The notes: generated from the letters alone by a model not told the origin. 64,000 nucleotides of DNA from Chrysemys picta bellii (GCF_011386835.1 NC_088804.1:33963549-34027548), one strand, 5' to 3'. Numbered from the stretch's first letter, positions 49,080-60,468 are shown. Numbers and translations: made by a program.

Positions 49080-49870
49080 GAAGATTTTTTTAAGTTTAAT
49101 AGCTAAAAGGGAATAAAGATTCTTTGGCTCCATCAAGTACTAAATATTTAATTGAAATGGAAGCCCACTGTTTTTACGTACCTCTAAATGACCTTCGGTA
49201 AATCCTTGTTATAATTAGTTTGAATGCAGAAAAATTCTCAAAAAAATTACACTTCAATATGCTGAGACAACTGGCCATCAGTAATGAGTCACCAGCATAC
49301 AATGCATTCTGATTATCGATATCTCAGACTTTTATACCATTACTACAACTGCTGGAGTTAATTCTTTGAACCAGAGAGTTACCATAGTCAGAATAAACAA
49401 TAATGGAGATAAGGGACAGCCCTGCCTACCTTCAGGTTTCAAGCCAAAACTGTCGGATTAATAATCCTTAATAAGGATCTTGGCTGTTCAGAATCTTATC
49501 TAAGTAAGGAATTTTGGTCCAAATCCCCCGACTTTATAGCAGTAAAAGAGTAATGTCTGCACAACACAATCAAAGGCCTTTTTGGAGTGTAGGGAAAGAA
49601 TCACTCAGGTTAGTGGCATGAATTGCGCTTAATAAACTTCTAAGGTTCTAATAAAACCCATGTCTCTCCCATATAATCCTACTTGATCATAGTGGACTGT
49701 CCAGGGAGCAAGTCTTCTAGTTTGTGTGTTAAAATTTAGGATAAGACTTTTGTATTCATGTTGAATAGATACATAGACCTATATGAGTCATACTCTTTAG
49801 AGACCTTTATCCTTTTTGTCTTTATTAATAATCATGTTGGAGACACAGTTGAAGGGAAACTATTAGACAA
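49080..49870 (-). mobile_element. L1-like LINE reverse transcriptase relic
   Basis: The - strand translation, in broken frames, gives the RT order of L1-type elements. Near 49600-49530 it has wording like KAFDC...FYCYKVGGFGPKFL; at 49445-49400, LKPEGRQGCPLSPLL (the conserved QGCPLSPLLF-type box); and at 49320-49275, NALYAGDSLL, corresponding to the catalytic YADD box with one aspartate replaced by glycine. Stops and frameshifts are frequent. This clade is clearly different from the CR1 copies. The ends are not defined. Confidence 0.8.
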
Positions 49871-51069
49871 AATTGGAGAAGATTCTCTTCTGTGTCAGAG
49901 CTCTGCTTAGTGCAGCATCGGGGGGCAGGAGGAAGTTGCAGAAAAGATTCCAGCTCCTACTCCAATGTGATTAGAACTGCTTCCAGGCTGTTCTAAATTC
50001 TGACACTGGTGTAGAACAAATGGGGAACAAGTGTCTGAGAGGTCTGTCACACCCCTTCCACATACCTGCCAGGTCCCCTGTGCCAACAGAGAAGGGAGAG
50101 CAGAGGTATAGGGCCTAGGTCCAGGTCAGATGCTGCAACAAAGAGAATTCTCTGCTGGAAATTTGTGCACAGAATCCAGGCCCTTTATACCACCTGAGTG
50201 ATGCATGGGGACAGAATCTCAGGATATAATCCATCCCAAAGAGCTGATTCAGAGATCAACTAACATAGAAACTAAGTCTTTTAAATAGTTTATAAAATTC
50301 AGTAAGGACCTTGGGTTTTGCCAGAGGATAATTTTGAAATAGACTATTCTTCCTCTCCAACAGAAGGTGTCCTTTTCCAGACACGATAGACAGAGTCAAA
50401 GGCTAATAAGTTGGATCTAATAATTATTTTCCCTCATGCATTGAGAGATGTAAGTGATGTAAAATGGAGCATAATACAAATTAAGGTCTTTTGAGAGATA
50501 CTGTATTAGCACAAATACTATTCTCGGCATTTCTGATAACAGTGTAGGGTGTTTCTCTCTGTTTGTGTCAGTTAGTGGCATTCTACAAGTTTTATCTGCT
50601 TAACTACATTTTCCAGACCATTCTGGTTTCATTCATTTGCATTTGCCTTCCCTGCCCCCCCTTAACAGATTATTCATGTAGATATATATTTTAATTGAAG
50701 AGCCTTTGATCCTTTCCTCACAAATCTAGTCTAACATTAAAGGGTAGTTTAACTGCTGCCTGCATTTTCATTTACTGGATAGTAAACAGAATTTTTTAAA
50801 GCACTTAGCATTGGCTTAACTCTGCTTGCATTGAAGCCAATGAGTGATTTATCACTGACTTCAACGGGAACAGTTAGACAAATGCCATGCAGTTTTGAAA
50901 ACCCTATCTTTCATCTTCAACTTTGATAAAGCATCTAATTTTTCATTAGTGTAAACTGAGGATCTGATATCAAATAGAGTCATACTGGTTGCTAACAGCC
51001 AATTTTTAATAGCACAATATTTGACCTCTGCAAGAGATATTTTATTTGAGCAGGTAATGGAAACCTCTA
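49871..51069. other. Unassigned DNA
   Basis: No gene recognised. It may include further decayed L1-type sequence toward 50560, but no motif supports that. Foldback wording 'gaagccaatgagtgatttat' and 'cactgacttcaac' lies at 50834-50866. Confidence 0.45.
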
Positions 51070-51077
51070 TTCTAAGT

Positions 51078-51398
51078 CAGGAGTTCTCAAACTTCATTGC
51101 ACCGCAACCCCCTTCTGAAAACAAAAATTACTACACAACTCCAGGAGGGGGGAATGAAGCCTGAGCCTGCCCGAGTCCCGCCACCTTGGGTGGGGGGCCA
51201 AAGCCCAAGAGATTCAGCCCCAGGCAGGGGGCCTATAACCTGAGCCCAGCCACTCAGGGCTGAAACCCAAGGGCTTCAGCCCTGGGCAGTGGGGCTTTGG
51301 CCTCAGGCCCCAGTAAGTCTAATGCCAGCCCTGGTGACCCCATAAAAATGGAGTCGCGACCCACTTTGAGGACCCGGCCCACAGTTTGAGAACCGCTG
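51078..51398. mobile_element. hAT-type MITE, CAGGAGTTCTCAAAC family
   Basis: This 321-bp element has ends CAGGAGTTCTCAAACTT and the reverse complement CAGCGGTTCTCAAACTG, flanked by a perfect 8-bp duplication TTCTAAGT at 51070-51077 and 51399-51406. The GC-rich interior has repeated 'gggcttcagccc' and 'ccaaagccc' words. It has no coding capacity. Confidence 0.9.
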
Positions 51399-51613
51399 TT
51401 CTAAGTATTTGCCAATTTCCTTTCCACATGTTAAAGCCCATATTTGAGAGCTATGTACTTAGTATATTCAGAGTATCCTAAGAAAGACAATTACTGGAGA
51501 AATACTGGCTGGAATGTAACATCATATAAAGTATAAAAGCATTAGAAGAATCACTGAGTGAAGCTAAGAGTTTGCAATGTGAGGGCTGCCCTTCAAAATC
51601 AGCTGTATCAAAG

Positions 51614-51830
51614 GGAGAGATTACTTACCTTGTATAATCTGTGTTCTTCTAGATATTTTGTCCCTAAGGGTGCTCCATGTGAGGATATGTACATTCCTAT
51701 GCACTCTCACTCAGTAGTTTTTCTGCTAGTAGTACCCAGGGATCTGTGCCTGTGCTGTACACCTCCTCATGCTACAGAAAACAGCATATAGAGGAGAGCA
51801 GAGCCATACCACTCCAGTTCCTTCTCAACC
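51614..51830 (-). repeat. DIRS-like 3' inverted terminal repeat
   Basis: 'ttgtccctaagggtgctcca' at 51658 is matched in inverted orientation near 55643-55662, and the match continues with gaps to 'actccagttccttctcaacc' at 51811-51830. The outermost part 'gattacttaccttgtataat' is repeated, inverted, in the internal complementary region. Confidence 0.8.
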
Positions 51831-51906
51831 TCAGAGCAGGATAAAACTCCAAAGCAGATGGGAAAAGAGAGTAGGTAGTGGAGCTCCCATTGGGACAAAA
51901 CATCTC

Positions 51907-51976
51907 CAGTTACAGTCCAAGGTAAGTAACCACTCTTTCTTCGAGATACTGTCCCTAAGGGTACTCGACATGAGGA
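51907..51976 (-). repeat. DIRS-like internal complementary region
   Basis: It has two joined parts. 'agttacagtccaaggtaagt' is the inverted copy of the outer end of the 3' terminal repeat, and 'gagatactgtccctaagggt' plus 'actcgacatgagga' copies the start of the terminal repeat in direct orientation. A block complementary to both outer ends is what DIRS elements use to circularise. Confidence 0.7.
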
Positions 51977-52076
51977 GACTCCCAAGTAGTACCTTAATAT
52001 AGAGGAGGGTGCTGAGGAGATGGATCCAGTACAGAGTATAGAACAGCTTCACCAAAGGCCACACTAAGGCACAATG

Positions 52077-52274
52077 CTACGAAAGCCTGTGAACAAAGGA
52101 CCAGGTGGCTGCCTTGCAAATGTCATTGATGAGTGCCTTCCTAAGGAGGGCAGAAGAAGTAGTTGCCCTTGTGGAGTGAGCAGTGACTCTCAAAGGAGGG
52201 TGCATCCCAGAGGACTCATAGCATGCCAAAATGCACCCCAATACCCACTGAGAGAATATTAAGCGACCCCTCAT
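52077..52274 (-). pseudogene. Tyrosine recombinase C-terminal relic (DIRS-like)
   Basis: The frame contains VTAHSTRATTSSALLRKALI, followed by NDICKAATWS. HSTR fits the H-x-x-R catalytic box of tyrosine recombinases in the wording usual for vertebrate DIRS elements. The catalytic tyrosine should follow shortly after, but the frame ends within about 15 residues of ATWS, so it is lost or in another frame. In the family the enzyme inserts the circular DNA intermediate into the genome. This fragment cannot act. Confidence 0.75.
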
Positions 52275-52631
52275 TCTCTTGACAAAGGAAACTAGGAGAC
52301 TGGAAGAAACCCTGAAGGGTTCCGTTTGATAAAGATAGAAAGCCAGGTCTTGTCTTACATCCAGTGTATGAAGACTGGTATTTGCTTTGGATGAGTAGGA
52401 CTTGGGCTAAAATACTGGCAACTGAATGTCCTGATTGACATGGAACTGTGATGACACTTAGGAAGGAAATTTGGGTGGGGATGCAACATAACTGTCTGGA
52501 TAAAATGCTGTATATAGTGGGTCAGCCATGAGGGCTCCTAGTTCCCCTATGCTTCCGGCCAAGGTGATTGCCACTCGGAACAAAGTCATGATCAGGATGC
52601 CATCGGCTCAAAGGGAGGTCCTCTTAGAGCA

Positions 52632-52916
52632 TTAAGTACTAAATTGATATCCAGGGTGAGGAAGGATCCCACAAAAATAACTGCTGCTTTTTCCTATTTC
52701 AATTTGAATAGGGCTTCGTGTATCATGTCCCCCTTGAGAAAAAGTAGCGGTATTTTGAGTTGGAAGGCATGGCAAAGAGGTCTGCCTGCAGAAGCCCCAA
52801 GTAAGGCAGATCTCTCGAAAGATCACATCAGTCAGCTTCCACTCATTGTCTTGATGAAAAATTCTGCTCAGTGAATCTGCAGTGGTGTTCTGTGATCCCA
52901 GCAGATAGACTGCCAA
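52632..52916 (-). pseudogene. RNase H C-terminal relic (DIRS-like)
   Basis: The frame begins AVYLLGSQNTTADSLSRIFH and continues QDNEWKLTDVIFREICLTWG. N-x-x-A-D-x-L-S-R followed by an E-W-x-L segment is the end of the DIRS/Gypsy-like RNase H and connection region. The expected upstream RNase H sequence lies at about 52920-53240 in other frames. It is broken by frameshifts. Confidence 0.7.
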
Positions 52917-53837
52917 GATTTCAATTCACTGGGCTATGCATCAGTTCCAGAGCCGCCCTGACTCTTTGCATAATGATCAGGATTTTGCTCCTCCTTGGCA
53001 GTTTATATAGAACATGGCTGCTTGGTTGTTCAGTCTCACTCTGACCAATTGGCCCCAGATGGAGAGGTAGGAACTGAAGGCAGGCATTACTGACTGCTTG
53101 AAGTTTGAGGATGTTGATGTAAAGCAACAACTCTTGAGGAATCCATCTGCCTCAGGCTGTATGAATTTGTAGCTTAGAAGGGAGGTATCCATAGTGACAA
53201 TGTGTGTGGGAAGTTGATGTGAGGAGGGGGTTCCCACACAGACTTTTTGTGGGTCTTTCTATCAACTGAAGGAGTCGAGTATCATCTGAGGAACTGACAC
53301 CTCCCTGGATAGCCTGTTGTGAGTGAAAGCTGTCTTGAGCCAGGCTTGAAGATGCCGGAAGTGCAGCCTTGCTTGGGGGTTTAATGAAAGTACAGAGTGC
53401 CACGTGTCCCAGGAGCAGAAGGCAAGGCTTTGTCATGATTCATGGGCTCTCCTGTAATGTAGAGATTGGATCAGACATTGTGGCAAACAGGGTCAGACAT
53501 TGTCTTCAGGTAGGTATACTTTGGGTGCCACAGTGTCTAGGGTGGCCCTGATAAAGTCTATGCATTGCACGGGCATCAGGGTTGATGTCTCTGCATTGAA
53601 GCAAAGGTTTTGGGAGTGGAACAAAGCTAAGTCCTTCTTGGTGGCAGACTGGACTTAAAGGAAAAAATGAGCATTCGGATAGGGGAAAATGGCTATACCC
53701 ATCTAACAGAGGTGGGCTGCAATGTCTTAGAGGACCTTGACAAAGGCTCTCAGGACAGTGCATAGGCAGCAATGCAGAACCCAGTACTGGCAATGATCAG
53801 TGCCCACTATGAACCTGAGGAAGCACTAGTACGCTGG

Positions 53838-54216
53838 GTGTATGGCTACATGAAAGTAGGAATCCTGGAGGTTGAGGGTGATGAACTTATCTCTGGGATC
53901 TAACGACAGAATGTTCATTGCTAGGGTGACCATCCTGGAGTGCTACATATGAATAAAAGTGTTTAGAGACCAAAGATCTAGAATCGATCTCCACCCTTCT
54001 TTTGTCTTTGGGACCAGGAAGTACTTGGAGTAGAAACCCTTTCTGATGAAGTCTGGAGGAACAGGTTTGATTGTCCCCAGTTTCAGGAGAGATACTACCT
54101 CCTGTTTTAGGAGACCCTCGTGAGTAGGGACCCTGAACAGAGACAGGGAGGAGGGGATGGAGCTGAGCATCAAAATTACTGCCAGCATTCATTTGTCTGA
54201 GGTGATATGACCTCAA
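53838..54216 (-). pseudogene. Reverse transcriptase N-terminal relic (DIRS-like)
   Basis: The frame at 53943-54188 reads LLKQEVVSLLKLGTIKPVPP, then GFYSKYFLVPKTKEGWRSIL and DLWSLN, the RT fingers region typical of DIRS-type elements. After a frame change the sequence at about 53835-53890 gives DKFITLNLQDSYFHVAIHP, corresponding to RT motif A with its catalytic aspartate. The later palm motif with the paired aspartates was not found in an open frame. Only fragments remain. Confidence 0.8.
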
Positions 54217-54757
54217 GAAGGCAGGAAATGGGCAAAATGGTCTCCAAAGTGTGGGTGACAGGCATATTGCAGCTGAAGATCCAATGGTGAGGGTTTATGG
54301 GTCTCAACCAAGGTGTCAAAATGTTCATTTGGGTGAGGTAGCTACCTAAGAGGTGATTGTGGAGGACGGGCCTTTCTTGTGTCGCCAAGCCTCATTCTGG
54401 GCAGCTCAATGGTTCTTTGGGGCACCTGATATTACACAAGATGGGAGTGTTGCACTGTCTGAGACTTGCTATATTTTCTCTTTGCAGATGGCATGTAGAT
54501 ACTGAGAGAATGCAATATCCCCCTGGCGTCTTGAGTAAGTGAAAAGATCTGTCTGTGGCATCACTAAAGATTAGGCCCCTCAAAGTCCTCCACGGTGTTC
54601 TGCACTGCCCTGGATATGCAGGATTGTAGCCAGGAGGCCCAGCGCATGACTACTGTGGTGGCCATGGATCAAGAAGCATATCTACCGCATCAAGGGTTAC
54701 CTGCGAGGAGGTCCAGATTATTGCCTGGATTTTTGTAGTAGGAGTCCATACTGGGAC

Positions 54758-55356
54758 TTACATCAGTCCTGGAAACCATTGAGGATCTGGCAATTGTGAT
54801 GGTACTGCTGGGCCAATCTTTACTTGAGGCTGCAGCAGTATCAGCAAATATGCTGGGTCAGGGTGGGAGACTGGTACAAGTGGAAAAGTCCTCATGGTAC
54901 CTCTTAGTAAGGACGACTCAGGTTCCTCCATAACATGGAAGTCCTCATGAGAGAGGAACCTGGAAGGTACTGGTGAGCCTGGCAAGTGTTTCTCTAGAGG
55001 AAATATATCCAGTAGTATCGAAGAAGGCCCCAGTCGCTCTGGAGAAATCTGGGTGCTGAGGGACAGCACTTGCACTTCATGAGGAGCAAGTTCAGGCAGT
55101 CTTCCCTCATTTTTCAAGATCTGCTCTTGAAACCAAAGCAAGTCTTACATTTAGATGGGGCATGAGCCTCTCCAAAGCAGCAGAGGCAGCTGGAGAGCCC
55201 AGCACTGGGGGGAAAGCCCTGTGGCAGGTCTGGTAGGGCTTGATTCCTGGGATTTGAGAAAACCCCACAAGGAAAGCCACCAGTTGAGAAGGCCCAAGAG
55301 AAAGAGAAGGGTCTCAAAGAAACCAGGAGGAGAAGGGAGAGAGAAACCCCTTTCAA
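54758..55356 (-). pseudogene. Gag-like relic of the DIRS-like element
   Basis: Upstream of the RT on the - strand, frames at 55114-55356 and 54758-55141 are open over most of this stretch. The first ends CLCCFGEAHAPSKCKTCFGF, a cysteine-containing patch. The second is proline- and serine-rich. Position and composition fit the weakly conserved gag-like ORF1 of DIRS elements. There is no decisive motif, so the call rests mainly on context. Confidence 0.45.
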
Positions 55357-55502
55357 AGCACAACTGCACTATCAGGGTAAGTTAACAACAACAACAAAAC
55401 CCTAAAAACTAATTATAAAATGAAAATCAAGAGGTAAAGGGGCAGAAGAAAAACTGAGTCAGCTTGATAGCAGACTCCACAGAACTCTGTGTTGAGCCGC
55501 GG

Positions 55503-55662
55503 GTGGCTGAGAAGGAACTGGAGTGGCAAGGATCCACTACTCCCTAAACGACCGTGTAGTGGAGCACCATGAAGTGTATGGGCACCACTACTACCAGAAA
55601 AATCACCGAATGAAAGTGTACAAGCAGGTGCACATCCTCACATGGAGCACCCTTAGGGACAA
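55503..55662 (-). repeat. DIRS-like 5' inverted terminal repeat
   Basis: 'gagaaggaactggagtggca' at 55509 and 'atcctcacatggagcaccct' plus 'tagggacaa' at 55634-55662 are the inverted partners of 51811-51830 and 51658-51686. Confidence 0.8.
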
Positions 55663-56699
55663 TACCGCAAAGAAGCAGCCAGCTTTCTTAAAGAGGTCCA
55701 AAAGCATTCCGGTTAACAACTCCGTGATTGTATCAATATGTCTCCTGTATTCAAACTGAACCTAGTGATTTTTACTGAATTCACATTAATCTAGGTTGGC
55801 TCATAAGTGGTGAGCTGCTGACATTGTTTTGTTTTAGGAAACAGAGAGCATTACATCATTTGTTTTCTTAGAAAGACATATGTAGAATTACAGACTCCTA
55901 AACAAATACAGAAACACTACTTACACACCTCAGCAGTGTCTCCTTAAGTTTTATGGAGGTGCATCTTTGCTTTAAAATATTTAGCAGATTTCAGTCCAGA
56001 TGGTCTGCAAGTCTCCTGAAATGATTGCAAGGATCAGGTTTGTAGATCAAAATTATCTTCTCTGATAGCAACACTAGTAATAGCTGTATATATAAAGCAC
56101 AGTCATACTGACACACTCAGGGTGCTGCATGAAATAATAAAGCTAAATTAAAAGAATTAAAATAACACTCTTATAATTCAAACAGATCAAGGGAGAAGAT
56201 TCCAAATTAAAAAGAGGGGAAGCAAAGAAGAGAACAATAAAGGGTATAAAAATGGAGCCCAGTAGTGATTATTCAAGCGTCATTTAAAATATGGGTTAGT
56301 TTCTTTTTTAAAAAGTTGGGAGAGATGGACTAAGATGGAGTCCAAGTCAGGGTGAAGTCTAGAACTTGGAACCAAGTACAGGAAAGACGTTGTCCTGTGC
56401 AAGTCCTGTGCAACCCTTCTGACATGATGGCAAGGTCCTTCACAGATGAGTAGTGTTTGTATAATACTGCCAGGACCAAGTTCAAGGAAATCAGAGCTTA
56501 TACCAGTAACGTTGACATTTACAAACGTTCAAGTGCCGAGCACACACCGCGGATCAAACACAATAATACATTATAATATATTAACAATCATATCAATGGA
56601 TCCTGCAAACTGCTGAGCACTCCATCCACAACACAGCAAAGCACTCGAGCATGCTAATAGTCCCATTGTTGAGGACCAGATCAGATAGGACCAGCTGCT
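55663..56699. other. Unassigned DNA
   Basis: No gene or named repeat recognised. Confidence 0.45.
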
Positions 56700-57190
56700 G
56701 ACCTGCTTCCTTCCTGACTTTTTCTGCTAGGCAACCAGTAAGCCCAGCTGCACTGCCTTGGAATTGACAGAATGGCCACAGCCCCAACTGGCTGCTTCTC
56801 TAGTTGCCCTGCTTATAAGCCTGGCCCCCAAAGTGGATCAGTGGCTGCTCAATGCAAATTATCCATGCCTGCAACTACATTTGCCCTTGTTCCAGTCCCT
56901 GCTCCTGCTTTGTTCCAGCCCTAGCTTCAAGTCCTGCTCCAGACTGCTTCCAGCTCTGCTCTAGGACCTGCTCCCCTCTGGCTTCAGACTTCTGGCTTTG
57001 ATCCATGGCTCTGCCTCTGGTTTATGACTCTGGTTGACCCTCATTTCTGGCATTTGGCTTCCGTCCCTGTGGTACTGACCCTCGGTTCATTTCCTGGTCT
57101 CTGCCCAGCCTGGACCCAGCTCTAACCAGTAGGTCAAACTCTTGCTTCCACTATTAGGCATGACCACCCACAGCCTGGTTAGCCACACCC
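56700..57190 (+). repeat. CT-rich repeat related to 2675-3025, possible LTR
   Basis: After 'ttgccctgcttataagcctg', a TATA-like position, comes a pyrimidine-rich run of 'cctgctcc' and 'ttccagcc' words, then 'ggctctgcctctggtttatg' and later 'ccagcctggacccagctcta'. Layout and wording parallel the insertion at 2675-3025. Ends and target duplication are not identified. Confidence 0.4.
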
Positions 57191-58067
57191 ACTGAGCTCA
57201 ATGGAACTACTCATGTTCTTGAAGTTAAGCATGTATTTAAGTGCTTTGCTAGATCAGGACCTGCAGCACACCAAGTTATGCCTGTAAAAAAAAGGTAAGA
57301 TTTTTAGACTGAAATTTATCAGAAATTACATGTGGGTGGAAGGCCACAGATCAGGTTTCCACACCCAGATGAGTGATTCATCTGAACTCACTGGGCAACA
57401 GGAACTTGTTTCTTTTGTTTTCTCATTTATCTTTGGATACTTATCATAGCACTCTCTGGACAACATTTGCTCAGCCAGAAGAGCAATTCTCTTATTGTAT
57501 TATATTTCAGTCCAACTAAGTTGAGAGGTATGAGGCTCTGTCACGGTGACCTAGCACCATTTTATTGGTGTAACAAGGCTGCATGGTAAACATCTATCCC
57601 ACATAAGAAGGCACAAAGGGCCTTTTGTCTCTCTGGTGTTAACCCCTGCTGGGGAGGCAGCTTTTCTCATCCTTTCCTTTTCATCTGAGTCTCACAGAAA
57701 TCTTGTATGTTTTCCCACAAAACATCTCCTTCGTTTCTTTCCTTCTATTTAGTCTTCCAGTCTTCCTATCCCTTAGAGACATACTTCAGTCACTGACTCA
57801 GAGCACTCCTGTGGAGAGCCATTTGGACAGTGGAGACTTCTTTTCAATGGAGAACACAAACAAAACTATTTCAAAGCAGGGTAACAAACATTGGCATTAT
57901 AAACTGGATTTAAAAGCTCCAGCACAAAAAAAAATCCTACGGAAATTAGAAAAATGATAAATTATGCAAGATGTTTAAAAAAACAAATTTATGGAAAGAT
58001 TAATAAGAGAATGATATCCTCACTATGGCACTTTATAGCATGGTTCAAAAACCCTATGTGGGATATC
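57191..58067. other. Unassigned DNA; half foldback at 57190-57262
   Basis: 'ctcaatggaactactcatgt' and 'aagcatgtatttaagtgctt' to 'gctagatcaggacct' form the right half of the foldback seen at 18850. Nothing else is recognised. The 84-codon frame at 57703-57957 has no known domain. Confidence 0.45.
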
Positions 58068-58890
58068 ATAAAATCATAGAAACGTAGGGCTGGATGAGAA
58101 CTCCTGAGGTCATCTAGTCCAGGCCACTGTGACCATCCGAGACCATCTCTGGTAGGTGTTTGTCCAACATGTTCTTAAAACTTCCAGTGATGGGGATTCC
58201 ACAACCTCCTTTGGAAACCTATTCAAGAGCTTAGCTACCCTTATACGTAGAAAGTTTTTCCTAATATCTACCTTAAATCTCCCTTGCTGCAGATTAAGCC
58301 CATTACTTCTTGTCCTACCTTCAGTGGAGGTGGAGAACAACTGATCACTGTCCTCTTTATAATGCCCTTAACATACCTGAAGACTAATCAGGTCCCCACT
58401 CAGTCTTCTTTTCTCTTCTAAACATGCTCAGTTTTTTAACCTGAGGCCTCACCAGTGCCAAGCAGAGTGAGCCAATTACCTCCTGTGTCTTTAGAATTGC
58501 CAACTCTCCAGGATTGGCCTGGAGTCTCCCGGAAGTGGCATCGATCCCACGGTGACTATTGAAAGCAATCCGGTAGATTTTAATAGGATATTTAAAGAAA
58601 ATGACATTACATCAAGGGGGGGGGATCTCCCAGAATAGCTTCAGTCAGAGTTGGCAACCCTACATGTCTTACGTATGACTTTCTGTTAATACATCCCATA
58701 ATATTAGCCTTTCACAACTGCATCATGTTAATTCATTTAATTTCTTATAGCCCACCCTCCCATCCTCTTCAGCAGCACTACTGCCTAGTCGGGTATTCTC
58801 ATTTTGTAACTCTGCATATGCTTTTTCCTTCCTAAGTGTGGTACTTTGCACTTGTCTTTATTTCCTTTACTATTACATCCTGTGATTTAT
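58068..58890 (-). mobile_element. CR1 LINE 3' fragment split by a MITE
   Basis: 'aaatcatagaaacgtagggc', 'gatggggattccacaacctc' and 'ttactt-cttgtcct' match the CR1 at 34312 in order. After a 171-bp insertion (58492-58662) the CR1 continues with 'ctgttaatacatcccataat' and 'ttccttcctaagtgtggtac', the reverse of the RT thumb region. Confidence 0.82.
58492..58662. mobile_element. Small MITE, TAGGGTTGCCAAC family, inside CR1
   Basis: Ends are TAGAATTGCCAAC and the reverse complement TAGGGTTGCCAAC. Flanks 'tgtgtctt' (58484-58491) and 'catgtctt' (58663-58670) match at 6 of 8 positions. The 171-bp interior has 'ccaggattggcctggagtct', a G-run and no coding capacity. It interrupts the surrounding CR1, which fixes the order of events. 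Confidence 0.75.
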
Positions 58891-60468
58891 TTTAAAACTT
58901 CCTATAGACCCCTGTGAAGTTCCTGTGGAACCCTACTAGTTTTGTCTCTATTAAATGCTATAGGACTATTTCATAATGGTTTGCATAGACTATTAAAGCA
59001 AAAAGCTGGAGGCAAATTAATCTAATTTGGATATATTGGTGAAAATGAGTAATCATGAATTTATAACTGATTGCTACATACAGTAAATATTGACAGTCAT
59101 TCTCAAAGATCTATGCACACAGTTTGTGCACAAAAGTGCCATTTGCTCACATAGTTGCTCTTATGTACGTGCAATCACAGAAACTATATGCACAGATGTA
59201 GATAGCAAAGTGCACAGATTTGTGTATGGATCTCAGGCCTGTCTGAAAATCTGGCCCCAGAATAATAGCCACTTTCCCAAATTAGACCGATACATTCCTA
59301 AGTAAAAAGAACTCACTACTTTCTACTTTAGTCTGTAACTAAATAAATTGGAGTTCAGTGCTAATAATTTATGCCAGCGTTGCTCCACACAACAAGGATT
59401 TTTATACTCACGTGGATTTAGTCTTGGGAAAGCATTTTTAAAAAGTCTAATGTACCAGAAAGAATTAGTCTGATCTTCTATTACAATATTACTGTATCAC
59501 AAACTCTTTGTATTTCAAGAGACTCTGCTAATGGTGAGCACTTTTTCAAGAGAGAGAAAGTGGATCAAAGTTTGCCTGCTGGGTTGAAATTACCTGGTCT
59601 GTTGCCCTGTGTGCCAAAAAACACCCACCAGGTGTAACTGACTCCTAGATGCTCCCTATTGTGCAGAAAACCCCATGTTTGGGTGGGACTACTCCTCTGC
59701 TCCTCCTCCCCATGCTCAGGTTCTTCATTTGCCTCCCAGCCAATTCCCACCCTGCACTTGCAGTATGTATAGGCTCCTCCTCCTCCCTGGTACAAGAGCA
59801 TAGCAGGGATGATGATCCAAAGAATCTCAGCAGAGACTATGTAGAAGTGCAGCCAGGCAGGGAGATGCTAGGAAAGCTCTGTAACAATCCTCCAGGCAGG
59901 AGAAGGCTATGAAAGGCCAAAGGGAAGACACATTCAGGATTCCCATTTTGAACTAATTGACTATTTGATGAAGTGATAACATTAATGGACATTCAGCATT
60001 ATTGATATGAAACCCAAAGTAGCTAGATAAAGCCAAAAAATGTACAGACACTGTTAGCAAACTGCTGGGAGGACACCACAGAATATCCACCCCTATCACA
60101 AACAGAGCGGCAAACACACAGATAAAAGTATCTGCTACGATATGAAAACTGGGTCCTAGCCACATATTTTGGTTGCTTCCACTAAATACTTGAATGAAGA
60201 ATTTCCTAAAATGGTCACTGATTTTGGGTGCTCAACATGAGACATATAGAGAATGACTTTCAGAGGTGGCGAACATCCAAAGACAACAAGAAATAATCTA
60301 GAAATTAAACACTGTGCTGCTGTAGTCTAGCCTCTCCGAATTCTCTGTCTCAGCATCTGCAACTAGTGCCTCTCTCTGTGTAGTAGAGAGTCTGAGGAAG
60401 TCAATAGGAAACATGGCACTGCATAGTGTCTTGTAGAAGGTGTGACAACTTCTTAACTTCCTGTTGAA
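58891..60468. other. Unassigned DNA
   Basis: No gene or named repeat recognised. Overlapping open frames on both strands at 59565-59912 have no family motif. Confidence 0.45.

Larger units (their letters stand above)
51614..55662 (-). mobile_element. Decayed DIRS-like tyrosine-recombinase retrotransposon
   Basis: The element lies on the - strand, with gag-like, RT, RNase H and tyrosine-recombinase relics in the DIRS order from 55.4 kb down to 52.0 kb. It is bounded by inverted terminal repeats (51658-51830 against 55503-55662), not by direct LTRs. A third copy of terminal sequence, the internal complementary region, sits just inside the 3' terminal repeat (51907-51976). Together these are the hallmarks of DIRS1-group elements, which integrate by recombinase rather than integrase and so leave no target duplication. 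All frames are broken. The outer limits are approximate because similarity between the termini fades gradually. Confidence 0.85.

Noticed and set aside
51558..51791. 77-codon open frame on + near the DIRS-like end
   Set aside because: It lies within the inverted terminal repeat, in the strand opposite to the element's genes.
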